DNA of 64,000 bases from Citrobacter gillenii (GTDB taxonomy: Bacteria > Pseudomonadota > Gammaproteobacteria > Enterobacterales > Enterobacteriaceae), in contig NZ_SUQN01000011.1 of NCBI RefSeq assembly GCF_013337685.1, positions 46,161-110,160 of the forward strand, written 5' to 3'. The notes below the pieces were generated by a model. It had not been told where the DNA came from. It made no database searches and worked only from the letters and a program-made list of their open reading frames with translations. The position numbers and the translations under genes are program-made. This document shows, in pieces, positions 43,294 to 52,542 of this stretch (position 1 is the first letter of the stretch; each line of letters opens with the position of its first letter).

Positions 43294-43716
43294 ATGACTT
43301 CTTCATTATTATCAAAACTCAGAGATGACCACCCTTTACATGCAGAGGATGATTTTCTCTGGGAAAAGCTTTCCCATGCAGACTTTCTTAGCGAATTGAA
43401 AATGCTGCTAACGTCCCGAATTCGTCAACCGGAAATTGAAAGCATTCCGCAGATAAACTCATCCATTTTAAATTATGGCATAGACGAATCCTTCAGTAAA
43501 ATTAATGAAGTTGATTCTCGTTTACCCACAATGGAAATTAGGTTGAGCATGGCTATAGCCCGCTTCGAACCACGACTGACTCACCTGACATTGCAAAGCT
43601 TTACAGACGACTTACAGGCAATGACTTTTATTATAAACGCGAATTATATGCACAAAAGAATTACTCTAGAGTTACGCTGGGACGATTGCACTGGAAGGTT
43701 TTATTTTAATGAATAA
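43294..43716 (+). CDS. tssE: T6SS baseplate protein TssE (gp25-like)
   Basis: A 140-residue TssE, homologous to phage T4 gp25, a baseplate component that starts sheath assembly. The hallmark region SILNYGIDESFSK, then MEIRLSMAIARFEPRLTHLT (the conserved Glu-x-Arg-Leu), is clear. The end RFYFNE overlaps the start of a tssF fragment. Apparently intact. Confidence 0.92.
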   Translation: MTSSLLSKLRDDHPLHAEDDFLWEKLSHADFLSELKMLLTSRIRQPEIESIPQINSSILNYGIDESFSKINEVDSRLPTMEIRLSMAIARFEPRLTHLTLQSFTDDLQAMTFIINANYMHKRITLELRWDDCTGRFYFNE

Positions 43717-43822
43717 ACTACTAGCCTATTATCAGAAAGAGCTTAATTTCCTCAAACAGCATGGGAAAATATTTGCCAGCCGTTTTCCTAAAATCGCACG
43801 TCGTTTAGGGATTTTGGCTTAA
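43709..43822 (+). pseudogene. tssF: TssF, N-terminal 37 residues only
   Basis: MNKLLAYYQKELNFLKQHGK and [14 protein letters not shown] match the start of TssF (a baseplate wedge protein normally near 600 residues). Similarity stops at RRLG; a stop codon follows four codons later. The next bases belong to a different gene, bufB, in another frame. This is a deletion end point rather than a point mutation, since the remaining tssF and all later T6SS genes are missing. Confidence 0.88.
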
Positions 43823-44646
43823 AACCTGAACACTTTCGACAGCTACTCGCGCAAGAATTAAAATATGACGTCGGCTTTGTAGAAATACATGCAGAAAATT
43901 ACCTTGTGGCAGGCGGGCCAATGCATTCTGCACTACATGCTATAAGGGAACGATATCCACTCTCAATCCATGGTGTAGGGATGTCCATCGGTGGTGAACA
44001 AACGCTGAATCAACATCATCTCAAAATGGTTGCCGATTTGGTTAAACGTTATCAGCCGCATGCTTTCTCTGAGCATCTCGCTTGGTCAACACATGAGGGA
44101 TATTTTCTTAACGATCTGCTTCCACTGCCATACAACATGACAACGTTGTCGCGGGTTTGTGAACATATAGATCAAGTACAGGATGTTTTGTGTCGGCCTT
44201 TACTTCTTGAAAATCCTGCAACTTATCTTGAATTTAATACTTCAACGTTGAGTGAAACCTCATTTATCACTGAAGTAATTCATAGAACGGGTTGTGGTTT
44301 ATTGCTTGATGTAAACAATCTCTATATTAGTGCAGTGAATCACAACCGCTGCCCGAGACGCATGCTACGTGAATTACCATTAAACAGTGTCGGTGAAATT
44401 CATCTTGCAGGGTACGCCGAAAATATTGATGCTGCAGGTGATCGACTATTAATTGACTCGCACGATACAGAAGTGAGCGCTCCAGTATGGTCGTTATATG
44501 AAGAAGCACTGGTCCATACAGGTGCCGTCGCCACATTGATCGAATGGGACAGCAATATTCCTCCACTGGAGAGACTGCTTATGGAAGCTGATCGTGCTGA
44601 GCAAAAAATGTTGATGGGAGGTAACCGTGCTTCAATCCTTTTATGA
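43813..44646 (+). pseudogene. bufB: BufB/MbnB-type DUF692 protein, 5' end lost
   Basis: DUF692 TIM-barrel protein, the metal-dependent enzyme that with BufC modifies cysteines of bufferin-type precursor peptides. The body is intact: [89 protein letters not shown]. The frame runs from the deletion junction and has no start before ATG 43906, which would drop the conserved VEIHAENY strand. About 10-20 residues are lost. It may be silent, or be made by readthrough or rare initiation. Stop overlaps bufC. Confidence 0.8.
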
Positions 44647-45373
44647 TGCGCTAATTAACCCCAGGATGTCATGCCCCGTTGGAATAATGGTCTGGAACGG
44701 AAGCGATCCATTGGCACGTTTCGCAGTATATCGTAATAATGTCATGGCCTCGTTGATTGATGCGCTTGTGGATAATTATCCAATATTACAGGCTCAGGTT
44801 GGAAAGGACTTTTTTCGCGCAATGGCGGCAGAATTTATTCGCCAGTCCCCCCCCTCATCACCAATTTTGGCATATTACGGGGGTAATCTTTCGTCCTGGA
44901 TTGCGACTTTCCCTCCTCTGGCTGAATGGCCCTGGTTGGCTGATTTGGCCACGCTTGAATTCGCGTTCATTAGCTCATTACATGCAGTTGATTTACAGGC
45001 TAACAAAGAAATAAATAGTGACGCATTTGATCCACAAACCACAGGTTTGATACTGAACACGTCACTGAATATCGTCCGTTCGTCTTATGCTGTTTATAAA
45101 ATTTGGATTGCACATAAAAAGAATATCTCCCTGACTGACATTGACCCCTGCCAAGCGGAAAGCGTAATGCTCTTTCGTCATGATAACGATGTAGTAGTCA
45201 TTCCGATCAGTAGCGGGCAGGCACAATTTGTTAATGCCCTGCTTTCTGGAGCAACACTTATGGCTTCAGTTAAAGCTGGCCAACAATACGAAACTGAATT
45301 TGATCCAGAAAAAGCCCTGACCGAGCTTCACCGGTTTGGACTGATAGTCAACTTACGCGAGAACATACTTTGA
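44627..45373 (+). CDS. bufC: BufC-type protein (DUF2063)
   Basis: A 248-residue protein of the DUF2063/BufC family, the partner that binds the precursor and BufB. The N-terminal half has [20 protein letters not shown] and [20 protein letters not shown], the family hallmark. The C-terminal half is a RiPP-recognition-like winged domain ending [10 protein letters not shown]. Starts at GTG 44627 inside the end of bufB, with GGGAGG upstream, so translation is coupled to bufB. Complete. Confidence 0.82.
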   Translation: MLQSFYDALINPRMSCPVGIMVWNGSDPLARFAVYRNNVMASLIDALVDNYPILQAQVGKDFFRAMAAEFIRQSPPSSPILAYYGGNLSSWIATFPPLAEWPWLADLATLEFAFISSLHAVDLQANKEINSDAFDPQTTGLILNTSLNIVRSSYAVYKIWIAHKKNISLTDIDPCQAESVMLFRHDNDVVVIPISSGQAQFVNALLSGATLMASVKAGQQYETEFDPEKALTELHRFGLIVNLRENIL

Positions 45374-45843
45374 AAATTATTATCAATAAAATGAATTATG
45401 TACAGACCTTAGTGAAAAGTACCGTAATAGGATTGCTGGCACGTGCAGGGCTAGCAGCCACATTCTTCCTCTCTGGTCAGAGTAAGGTGGAAGGGCTTCA
45501 AATTGATATCCTTGGTGGCTCACATATTGAGCTGGGTTTTCCGCATGTCACAACAAATGCTATCGATCTTTTTCGGGATGAATATCGCCTTCCATTATTG
45601 TCCCCAGAACTAGCCGCAACTCTATCAGCATCAGCTGAACACCTTTTCCCTATACTACTGATTTTAGGACTGGCTACTCGTTTCTCAGCTCTGGCATTAA
45701 TGATAATGACGCTTGTTATTCAGCTTTTGGTTTATCCTGATGCGTGGCCTGTTCATGCGATCTGGTTAGCAGCACAATTGCATTTAATGAGTTATGGGGC
45801 AGGCCAGTTGTCATTGGATCACTTAATTTTCCGCCGTCGCTGA
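45370..45843 (+). CDS. DoxX-family membrane protein
   Basis: A 157-residue inner-membrane protein with four helices, DoxX family; such genes regularly end bufferin-type operons. ARAGLAATFFLSGQSKVEGL is the family motif region, and EHLFPILLILGLATRFSALA the second. Two starts are possible: TTG at 45370 overlapping the bufC stop (TTGA), or ATG at 45391. Role unknown, perhaps electron transfer or detoxification. Confidence 0.83.
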   Translation: MKIIINKMNYVQTLVKSTVIGLLARAGLAATFFLSGQSKVEGLQIDILGGSHIELGFPHVTTNAIDLFRDEYRLPLLSPELAATLSASAEHLFPILLILGLATRFSALALMIMTLVIQLLVYPDAWPVHAIWLAAQLHLMSYGAGQLSLDHLIFRRR

Positions 45844-45856
45844 TTCTTATAATTCG

Positions 45857-45903
45857 GCTTCCTCAGCATTTATGTTGGCAAAAAGGTGGGAAAGCCGAAG
45901 CAG
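45857..45903. other. Inverted repeat between doxX and the sigma gene
   Basis: TTCGGCTT and AAGCCGAA flank about 30 bases in the gap between two convergent genes. It may serve as a weak bidirectional end signal. The 45844-46032 gap has no gene I can support; a minus-strand stretch reading MVAGTFSINFMICFGFPTFL near 45950-45890 looks like a piece of a membrane protein. Confidence 0.3.
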
Positions 45904-46032
45904 ATCATGAAGTTGATGCTGAAAGTTCCGGCAACCATGGCAGAAAAGGAGATGTAAATTCAGAATACAAGCTGTTTTACTAAGAGCCTACCTTCTTGTT
46001 GCTGTGATAATAAACATGTCGCATGATAACAA

Positions 46033-46620
46033 TTAAGCATGCTCCCCTCTGGTATTAAACCATCGCTGGGCAAGACATTCTCTCAGCCTCATTCTTGCCC
46101 GCCATAACATGACATTGAGATTATTTACCGTCACCGCCATCATCGAACAGATTTCATGAGTTTCAAGACCGATGAATTCACGCATTATAAATGCCCGAGC
46201 ATGATGTTCTGGTATTTGTGTTAAACATATTTCAAATATCAACCAGAATTGCTCCTGTTCCATTGCTCGATCAGGTCTTGGCCAACAAGTAGGATAATCA
46301 TCTGCTGGCCAGTGCCCCTTACTATTGAAAAGCGATTCGAAGTCCTCTTCCTCAGTCGGACTGACAAAAATATTCTGGCTGCTATAACGTTGTCGTAGCG
46401 TATCAGCGATTTTATGACGTAGGATAGCGAAGACCCAGCTTTTCCATGCTGCTTTTCCGTTAAAAGTAGCATCATTTTTCATTGCACCTTCCAGAGCCTC
46501 CTGAACGGCATCTTCCGCCTGATGATGATCATCTAACTGCGACCGAGCGAATTGTAACATCTGTGCGTGCAATTCCATAAAAAAGTGTGGATCTTCTAGG
46601 GAGATCGTAAAGTCTGTCAT
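46033..46620 (-). CDS. ECF-type RNA polymerase sigma factor
   Basis: A 195-residue sigma-70 family ECF factor. Region 2 reads DHHQAEDAVQEALEGAMKND and KAAWKSWVFAILRHKIADTL, and region 4 IPEHHARAFIMREFIGLETH then EICSMMAVTVNNLNVMLWRA. Start taken at MTDFTISLEDPHFFM (46620), which matches related proteins; an upstream ATG adds 13 residues. Such sigma factors often accompany bufferin operons and drive them in metal stress. No intact anti-sigma gene is next to it, and it now converges on doxX. Confidence 0.85.
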   Translation of the reverse strand: MTDFTISLEDPHFFMELHAQMLQFARSQLDDHHQAEDAVQEALEGAMKNDATFNGKAAWKSWVFAILRHKIADTLRQRYSSQNIFVSPTEEEDFESLFNSKGHWPADDYPTCWPRPDRAMEQEQFWLIFEICLTQIPEHHARAFIMREFIGLETHEICSMMAVTVNNLNVMLWRARMRLRECLAQRWFNTRGEHA

Positions 46621-46853
46621 TACAGGATATTCCATATAAACCATGTGATAAGTAATCAAGTGTAAAATTTAAAATATATGAAGCAAACCGAATAAAACTT
46701 AACTTATAATAATTAATTAAAGGTTATTTGCAGCAGCCCCACTCAAGAATTAGAAACCAGAAACATATCTTTATATGATTAGAAATAAATTCATCGTAAA
46801 TACTTGCCACCCCAGGTATTTGAAGGTTCAAATGTTTCTAATGAGTTCTTTAA

Positions 46854-47480
46854 TTATGGAGAAATACTACGACAATAAAATGTTTGCGCATGATCGCCGC
46901 CGCCTTCAGCCCCTTGAACTGAAATTATCGAAGAAATTACATTCATTTCTCCGACTGCGAAATACAATCCAGCCATGCCAGAAGAATTAATTTTTACCAT
47001 GAAACATCTTTTCAACGCATAAACCCCCTTATGGCTGATTGAAAGAAGTTTCCCTATTTTACTTACACTAAACCCCTGAGATGCATAGTTTATAAGCTGA
47101 ATCTCTCTTGGAGTTATCCTTGTTTTGTTTGGCGAAGTGATCCCCTTCATCAAACACTGACCTTTAACTATGGACAACAGAGTTGTTATAATAATGCGAT
47201 AAATATTATCATGGGTATCGTTTCTGGAGACAACAGAATAATCAAAGGTTAGGTTACGTAAATTCGGCACCATTTCAAGAATATTTTTATTTTTTAAAAT
47301 AAAAATAAAATGACAAAACTTTTTCTTTTTTAGAGTGTTAAAATTATCAATACATGATACATCCACAATGCAAATTTCACCTTTACAAGGCATACGCTTT
47401 AACAACGCTGAAGGTATTTTCTTTATCAAATGGCTAATGCCATTAATGAAATAAAAATCTTTTGAAAGTATAGAAATCAT
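46854..47480 (-). CDS. LuxR-type regulator with degenerate receiver (RcsA-like)
   Basis: A 208-residue regulator. The C-terminal LuxR helix-turn-helix is in residues about 122-165 (ITPREIQLINYASQGFSVSK then IGKLLSISHKGVYALKR). The N-terminal 120 residues resemble a receiver fold without a phosphorylation Asp. Size and layout equal RcsA, the co-regulator that pairs with RcsB. An RcsB-like response regulator is encoded 6.4 kb away in the same locus. Encoded just downstream of the membrane-fusion gene. It may be expressed with it or on its own. Confidence 0.75.
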   Translation of the reverse strand: MISILSKDFYFINGISHLIKKIPSALLKRMPCKGEICIVDVSCIDNFNTLKKKKFCHFIFILKNKNILEMVPNLRNLTFDYSVVSRNDTHDNIYRIIITTLLSIVKGQCLMKGITSPNKTRITPREIQLINYASQGFSVSKIGKLLSISHKGVYALKRCFMVKINSSGMAGLYFAVGEMNVISSIISVQGAEGGGDHAQTFYCRSISP

Positions 47481-47637
47481 AATCCACCAAATATTAATGG
47501 TTGTTTTAAAATTATCTTACTAATCGGAATTTATTTTTTTGTCGTCCATTCTATAAATCGTAGTGCGTAACAGTCGCAACTATTATTCACTACAAAATAG
47601 CAAGCATTGACGAAAAAAAGTTAAACTATATTTTCTC

Positions 47638-48792
47638 TCAACGTTCCGTGAGAGCTTCTTTGAATGTCTTGGTAACGGGTTTTGTTAGGTAAGTTAAAAC
47701 CGTGCGTTTTCCCGTGCGGATATCAATTTGCCCCGTCATTCCTGGCTGTAATACCATATTCCTAACATGCGTTTCATTTGACGCGACCTTGACTCGCACC
47801 CGATAAAAAACCTCTTCACCACGCACGTTTTTTTCTGTTAAAGCATCAGGGCTGACAAAGTCGACTTCACCTTGTAACATGCCGTAAATACTATAATCAT
47901 AAGCATCAAGCTTGATTGTAGCCGGTGCTCCTACATGAACAAACGCAACATCAGCCGATCGTAGCTTCGCTTCAAAACTTAGTACGCCATCATTAGGAAC
48001 CAATTCCATGATGACATCACCTCGGTTTACATTTGCACCAGACGTAAGAATATTAATATTTCTTACAACACCGTTAACCGGAGCCAGGATTTCAGTGTTA
48101 CGCATTACTTCAGTGCGGTCAGCCAGATCTTGTTCTCTTGAGGATAATTCTTCTTCCGTCTTTGTCATTTCTGCCTGGGCATCCTGGAAGTATTTATTTC
48201 GTAAATTAACGATTTGCCCCCTCAATTCAACAGTATGCGCTTCCAAACGTAACACTTCCCCTCTACCAATGTCACCGCTGGAAAGTAACGGTCTCACCAC
48301 AGCCAACTCTTGCTGGGCAATACGTAAACTAGCCTCAAGCGCCGCTATCCCTTCATGGAGAGTTCGCTGACGAACCAAAAAAAGTTGCTTTTGGTTAAGA
48401 ATAAATTCTGGATAGGCATCGAATATTTGCGAAAACACCAGGGGTTCATCAAACATCTCTGCATGCAAACGAATGATTGCAACCTTCAATGCAGCAACTT
48501 TAGATTTAGCTTCTTCTAAGCCCGCATTTGCACGCGCATTTTGCATACTGACGAGTAATTGACCTTTAGATACCGTTTGTCCTTCATGCACATGGACTTT
48601 ATCAATTTGGCCAGGATCAGCTGCCTGTATTGTCTGAAGGCCATCAGCAGCTATTAACCTGCCGCTTGCTCTAACAATTTCATCAATTTTTGTCAAGTGT
48701 GCCCAATAAAATAAGGCTATAAGCAAAAGTGTGGACAAAAGAATAAAACTTTTTGCACTCCAAAAAAATGTTTCTTTCATCAGTTTAATCAA
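47638..48792 (-). CDS. Type I secretion membrane-fusion protein (HlyD/LapC family)
   Basis: A 384-residue HlyD-family adaptor. One membrane helix near residues 12-32 (SAKSFILLSTLLLIALFYWA), then barrel/lipoyl halves around a coiled-coil hairpin (about 90-230), with the lipoyl parts GQIDKVHVHEGQTVSKGQLL and ILAPVNGVVRNINILTSGAN. A C-terminal beta domain ends in the ILTYL-type segment VLTYLTKPVTKTFKEALTER. It links the ABC protein to a TolC-like channel. Starts MIKLMKETFF; the second Met is also possible. Confidence 0.92.
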   Translation of the reverse strand: MIKLMKETFFWSAKSFILLSTLLLIALFYWAHLTKIDEIVRASGRLIAADGLQTIQAADPGQIDKVHVHEGQTVSKGQLLVSMQNARANAGLEEAKSKVAALKVAIIRLHAEMFDEPLVFSQIFDAYPEFILNQKQLFLVRQRTLHEGIAALEASLRIAQQELAVVRPLLSSGDIGRGEVLRLEAHTVELRGQIVNLRNKYFQDAQAEMTKTEEELSSREQDLADRTEVMRNTEILAPVNGVVRNINILTSGANVNRGDVIMELVPNDGVLSFEAKLRSADVAFVHVGAPATIKLDAYDYSIYGMLQGEVDFVSPDALTEKNVRGEEVFYRVRVKVASNETHVRNMVLQPGMTGQIDIRTGKRTVLTYLTKPVTKTFKEALTER

Positions 48793-49094
48793 ACCTTATA
48801 TAACAATTAAGAAATATAACAACATTACCTATCGTGGCTGAATAGATAATACAAGAGAAGTTATTAACCAAAAAAACACTGCTCAATCCAAATAATTAAC
48901 ATCGCTAAAAACTTTTTCAGAAATACGAACGGAATCTGTTCTCTCATAATGAGATGCGGATCTTTTTATTCTGCATGATTAGCACGAAACCATAGAATAA
49001 TCATTGAGTGTATGCGTATGTTCTATTTGATAGATTTTCTCTTTAAGCATATTTTTGATATCGTAATTGATTGTATACATATTTCATTCGTTTC
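48793..49094 (-). promoter_or_regulatory. Gap between the ABC and fusion-protein genes
   Basis: 302 AT-rich bases without an open frame worth calling. It probably holds a promoter for the fusion-protein gene, which would make it a separate unit from tolC-ABC. I see no operator or terminator clearly. Confidence 0.35.
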
Positions 49095-51248
49095 TTAAAT
49101 TCTGCGCTGACTTCCGTTTTGAGCGGATAGTGAGGCTTCCGTGGTTTCTGTTTTGACCGTCGTTAACTGACGAGTATTACCCTTAAGATGATTCAGCACT
49201 AAATCCCGTGGGCCATCAAGTGATATACCATCCGGCGTCATGACGATAATTCTGTTCACCAGACCTAATAAAGCTGGTTTATGTGTAACGATAACAACAG
49301 TATGCTTATCCTGCATCGCAGAGCCTAATGCAGTAAGACAACGCTCTTCTGTAGCAGCATCCATGGATGCAGTAGGTTCATCAAGTAACCATAGTGCTGG
49401 TTCTGCCAGTAGCAACCGTGTCAGTGAGACAAGTTGGCGCTGCCCCCCGGATAGACCCGCGCCACCTTCAGCAATGGGTAAGTCAAACCCTTTAGGGTGA
49501 CGTCCTATCAAGTCAAGCAAACCCGTTTCTCTGGAGACCTGTAGTAATTTTTCGTCACTACAACCAGGTGTCCCCAGGAGCAAATTGTCACGCAATGTGC
49601 CCGAGAATAAAGAAATCTGCTGTGGTAAATAACCCAAGTCATCACATAATCTTTGCCGACTGATCTGTTGCAGTTCTAAACCATCCAGCAAGACCTGTCC
49701 TTCCTGGGGCTTATAGAGCCCAGAAAGAACCCTCAAAAGGGTACTCTTTCCTGCGCCTACTGTACCCAAAATTGCTATTTTTTCTCCCGCTGCTATATCA
49801 AGATTGGGAATAGTCAACGATTTTATTTCGGGGGTGTAACCAAAAGATACATTTCTCAGGTTATAACGGCCACTTATTGAATCAGGTATCATGGGCGACA
49901 AAACATCATGATTATCGCTATGCAAGCCAAATACGGCGTTGAGATTCTTAAGTGCAGCCTTAGAATGTCCACTCTGGACGAGTAATCCTGGTAACATTCC
50001 AATAGGTGCAAGCACACGTCCAGATAAAATAGAGCAAGCAACTAATGCACCAGTGGTGAGATTCGCCTCACCTGCAACGTATGCACCACAAGCAATCAAT
50101 CCGATGTACGAAGCTTGCTGAATTGCCCCTCCCAAATATGAAGCCATTTCACTCAGTTTTCGGACTTTACCATCATGTTCGATTGCATTCTGTGAGACAG
50201 CATTCCACCGGGCTTGGAACTGCCAGCTCGCACTGTTCGCCTTAATGAGTTCGGCCCCTTCAACAGCCTCGATTAACATACCGTGTTTACGGTTGCCCAA
50301 TCCAATGCCAGAATGAGCGGCCGTTTCAATTCGTCGACGGAAAAGCAGCCCACTAACAAGGGATAACAGAAGAAATATGACAACCACACCAGCCAGCTGA
50401 GCGCCACCGATAAAAAAAATGCCGACTAAAAAAAGCAACGCAAAGGGTGCATCTGCAATCAAATAGAGCGTCAATGTAGACACAAAACCACGTATGGTTT
50501 CATAGCCCCGCAACTGGCTCGCTAAAGAGCCCACATTTGGTGGGAATTGATCCATGCGAATACGAAGCAGTCGGGCAAAAAGTCCATGGGAAAGTTTTTC
50601 ATCGATTCCATTCAGGGATGCATTTACGATCGTGGACCGAGCAAGTTTCAGTAATAAATCGAGACAAATGGCAAATGCCGCTGCCGTGGTCAGTACAATC
50701 AGTGTAGAAACACCATTCGTTGGTATGACACGGTCGTAGACCTGCATAGAATAAAGAGATACAGCTAAAGCTAATAAATTTCCAAGAATAGTTGCAAGGG
50801 TTGCAAAAGCCAGCCAGTGTTTTTTTTCAAAAAAAACAGCGCGAAGAAGTGACCCTGCGGTGCGGTCCTGTTTTGATAATACATGGGCTCGTACCGGAAT
50901 GAAAATGGCTCCTTCAACAAAACGTTTTACCGTTTGACGACCTTCCACACTATCAACCAACCAGCCATCTTCCTTAGTACCACCATAGACTAAACAGGCC
51001 CCCTTACCTGGTATCAAAGCAAGCATGGGTAATACTTCTTCCCTCGGCTGCTCACACCATGGTTGCATTTGTAATCCATACTCAGTAAACACAAAATTTA
51101 TCCAAGCCTGACACTCAGGCATACTTGCATCTTCTTGCAAACGTTTTGCGAAGGTAAGCGCATTTGCACGAGATAACGATTTTGCGCCTTTGATACGTGA
51201 TAACTGCTCCAGTAACCACAAAGAATGTGATGAGGAATTATTAGTCAT
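49095..51248 (-). CDS. Type I secretion ABC transporter (LapB family)
   Basis: A 717-residue inner-membrane exporter. The first 125 residues are a C39-peptidase-like domain without its cysteine, as in transporters of large adhesins and RTX proteins. Six membrane helices span about 150-430. The ATPase domain has Walker A GTVGAGKST, Q-loop LGYLPQQISLFSGT, signature LSGGQRQLVSL, Walker B LWLLDEPTASMD and the switch His in VIVTHKP. It starts inside the end of the tolC-like gene (8-base overlap). Partner of the downstream fusion protein; probable cargo is the giant adhesin at the right edge. Confidence 0.94.
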   Translation of the reverse strand: MTNNSSSHSLWLLEQLSRIKGAKSLSRANALTFAKRLQEDASMPECQAWINFVFTEYGLQMQPWCEQPREEVLPMLALIPGKGACLVYGGTKEDGWLVDSVEGRQTVKRFVEGAIFIPVRAHVLSKQDRTAGSLLRAVFFEKKHWLAFATLATILGNLLALAVSLYSMQVYDRVIPTNGVSTLIVLTTAAAFAICLDLLLKLARSTIVNASLNGIDEKLSHGLFARLLRIRMDQFPPNVGSLASQLRGYETIRGFVSTLTLYLIADAPFALLFLVGIFFIGGAQLAGVVVIFLLLSLVSGLLFRRRIETAAHSGIGLGNRKHGMLIEAVEGAELIKANSASWQFQARWNAVSQNAIEHDGKVRKLSEMASYLGGAIQQASYIGLIACGAYVAGEANLTTGALVACSILSGRVLAPIGMLPGLLVQSGHSKAALKNLNAVFGLHSDNHDVLSPMIPDSISGRYNLRNVSFGYTPEIKSLTIPNLDIAAGEKIAILGTVGAGKSTLLRVLSGLYKPQEGQVLLDGLELQQISRQRLCDDLGYLPQQISLFSGTLRDNLLLGTPGCSDEKLLQVSRETGLLDLIGRHPKGFDLPIAEGGAGLSGGQRQLVSLTRLLLAEPALWLLDEPTASMDAATEERCLTALGSAMQDKHTVVIVTHKPALLGLVNRIIVMTPDGISLDGPRDLVLNHLKGNTRQLTTVKTETTEASLSAQNGSQRRI

Positions 51249-52542
51249 TGGTGCTTCCTAAAAATTTGATTTCTTTTGCATCTTCCGTGCCCTTGTTACC
51301 TCGGGCCAAAAGAAGTAGCTGGTATCCAGAAATTAGAAGTGAGGCGCGCATATCTGCTATCGTGTATCGTGCTTCACTTACATCTTGTGCGGCATTCATC
51401 ACTTCTTGCCACTGACGACGGCCAGCATTGAACTGGCGTAAATAGGAATCCCTAATGGATATCAATGTCTGAAGACTATCTAACTGAAGCGACAAACGCT
51501 GGCGGGTACCCTCGTACTGAGCATAAGTGCTGCCTAACTGCTCTTTAACCTGCCTCGCTGCATTTTCCTCAGACTCTCTAGCCGCCAAAGCCCGACTGGA
51601 AGCTGCATTAGTAGCAGAAAGAGAAGATAGACCAGCTCCTGGCGACCATCTAACCCCAAGACCGATACTATGGTCATTTTCTGAGCCATGCCTCCAGCTT
51701 TCTTGCATCTGCACGTAAATCTGAGGTTTCAATGCTTCATGACTCGCTGACACTTCAGATTTAAGCGCTTTTGTTTCAGCTCTTAGTCGTTTTAGGGTGG
51801 GATTACGGGCTAATGCTTCTTCCAGGAGCTGTTCTTGTCCTGGCAAAACAGGCGCAAGTGTTTTATCGTCGTAAAGACCTTGCTCCTGTAATGTTTCGCC
51901 CGTCATTTGCATAAGCTGTTCAAGTGCGGCCTGCGCTGCAGAATGGCTCGCTGCTTCAATTCCCTGTGAAGAAAGACGTCGAGAAACAACTAATGCGCGC
52001 TCAACCGGAGCGGAAGCACCTGAACTTACTCGCCGGTCAATTTGATTAAGTAATGTACCTAAATAGACTAAATCACTTCTTGCAACCCCTTCTCTATCTG
52101 CAGCATTTAACCATGCACCATAAGCATTCAGCACGTTAAGTGCCACGCCATCCTGCGCTTCATATACTGCAAATTTGGCTCCACGGGCACGTGACTCAGC
52201 GGCTTGATAAAGGGGTTTCTGTGTACCAGAAATAAACCATAGCGGTTGCTGTAAAGTAGCAACACCACCTCTCGAACTGCCTGAGTCGGTCGAATCTAAA
52301 CTTATAGATGGTGTTGGCAAAAAATTTTGCCAGGCCGCATCTTCTTCAGAATGCGCAGCACCATATAGATTCTCACTAGATTTAACAGAAGGATGCGTTT
52401 CAACAGAAATAGCAATAAGTTGTTGTAGTGTTAATGCATGTACACTAAAAACCGGGAATACACTTATACCGATCACCATTAAAAAAACCAAATAAGCCCT
52501 TAGATTCGCTCTAAAGGTAAATAATTCAGGATTACACAACAC
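51241..52542 (-). CDS. TolC-family outer-membrane channel of the type I system
   Basis: A 433-residue TolC-like protein. A signal peptide covers about residues 1-36, ending SVHA. The body has two repeated halves with long coiled helices, e.g. LTLQQLIAISVETHPSVKSS at the start of the first and ALARNPTLKRLRAETKALKS in the second. FNAGRRQWQEVMNAAQDVSE is the usual turn motif. First gene of a tolC-ABC unit. This provides a dedicated outer-membrane exit for the system. Confidence 0.91.
   Translation of the reverse strand: MLCNPELFTFRANLRAYLVFLMVIGISVFPVFSVHALTLQQLIAISVETHPSVKSSENLYGAAHSEEDAAWQNFLPTPSISLDSTDSGSSRGGVATLQQPLWFISGTQKPLYQAAESRARGAKFAVYEAQDGVALNVLNAYGAWLNAADREGVARSDLVYLGTLLNQIDRRVSSGASAPVERALVVSRRLSSQGIEAASHSAAQAALEQLMQMTGETLQEQGLYDDKTLAPVLPGQEQLLEEALARNPTLKRLRAETKALKSEVSASHEALKPQIYVQMQESWRHGSENDHSIGLGVRWSPGAGLSSLSATNAASSRALAARESEENAARQVKEQLGSTYAQYEGTRQRLSLQLDSLQTLISIRDSYLRQFNAGRRQWQEVMNAAQDVSEARYTIADMRASLLISGYQLLLLARGNKGTEDAKEIKFLGSTND

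Noticed and set aside
43709..45990. A bufferin precursor (bufA) in this operon
   Set aside because: No short signal-peptide ORF with regular cysteines is found upstream of bufC or after doxX on either strand.
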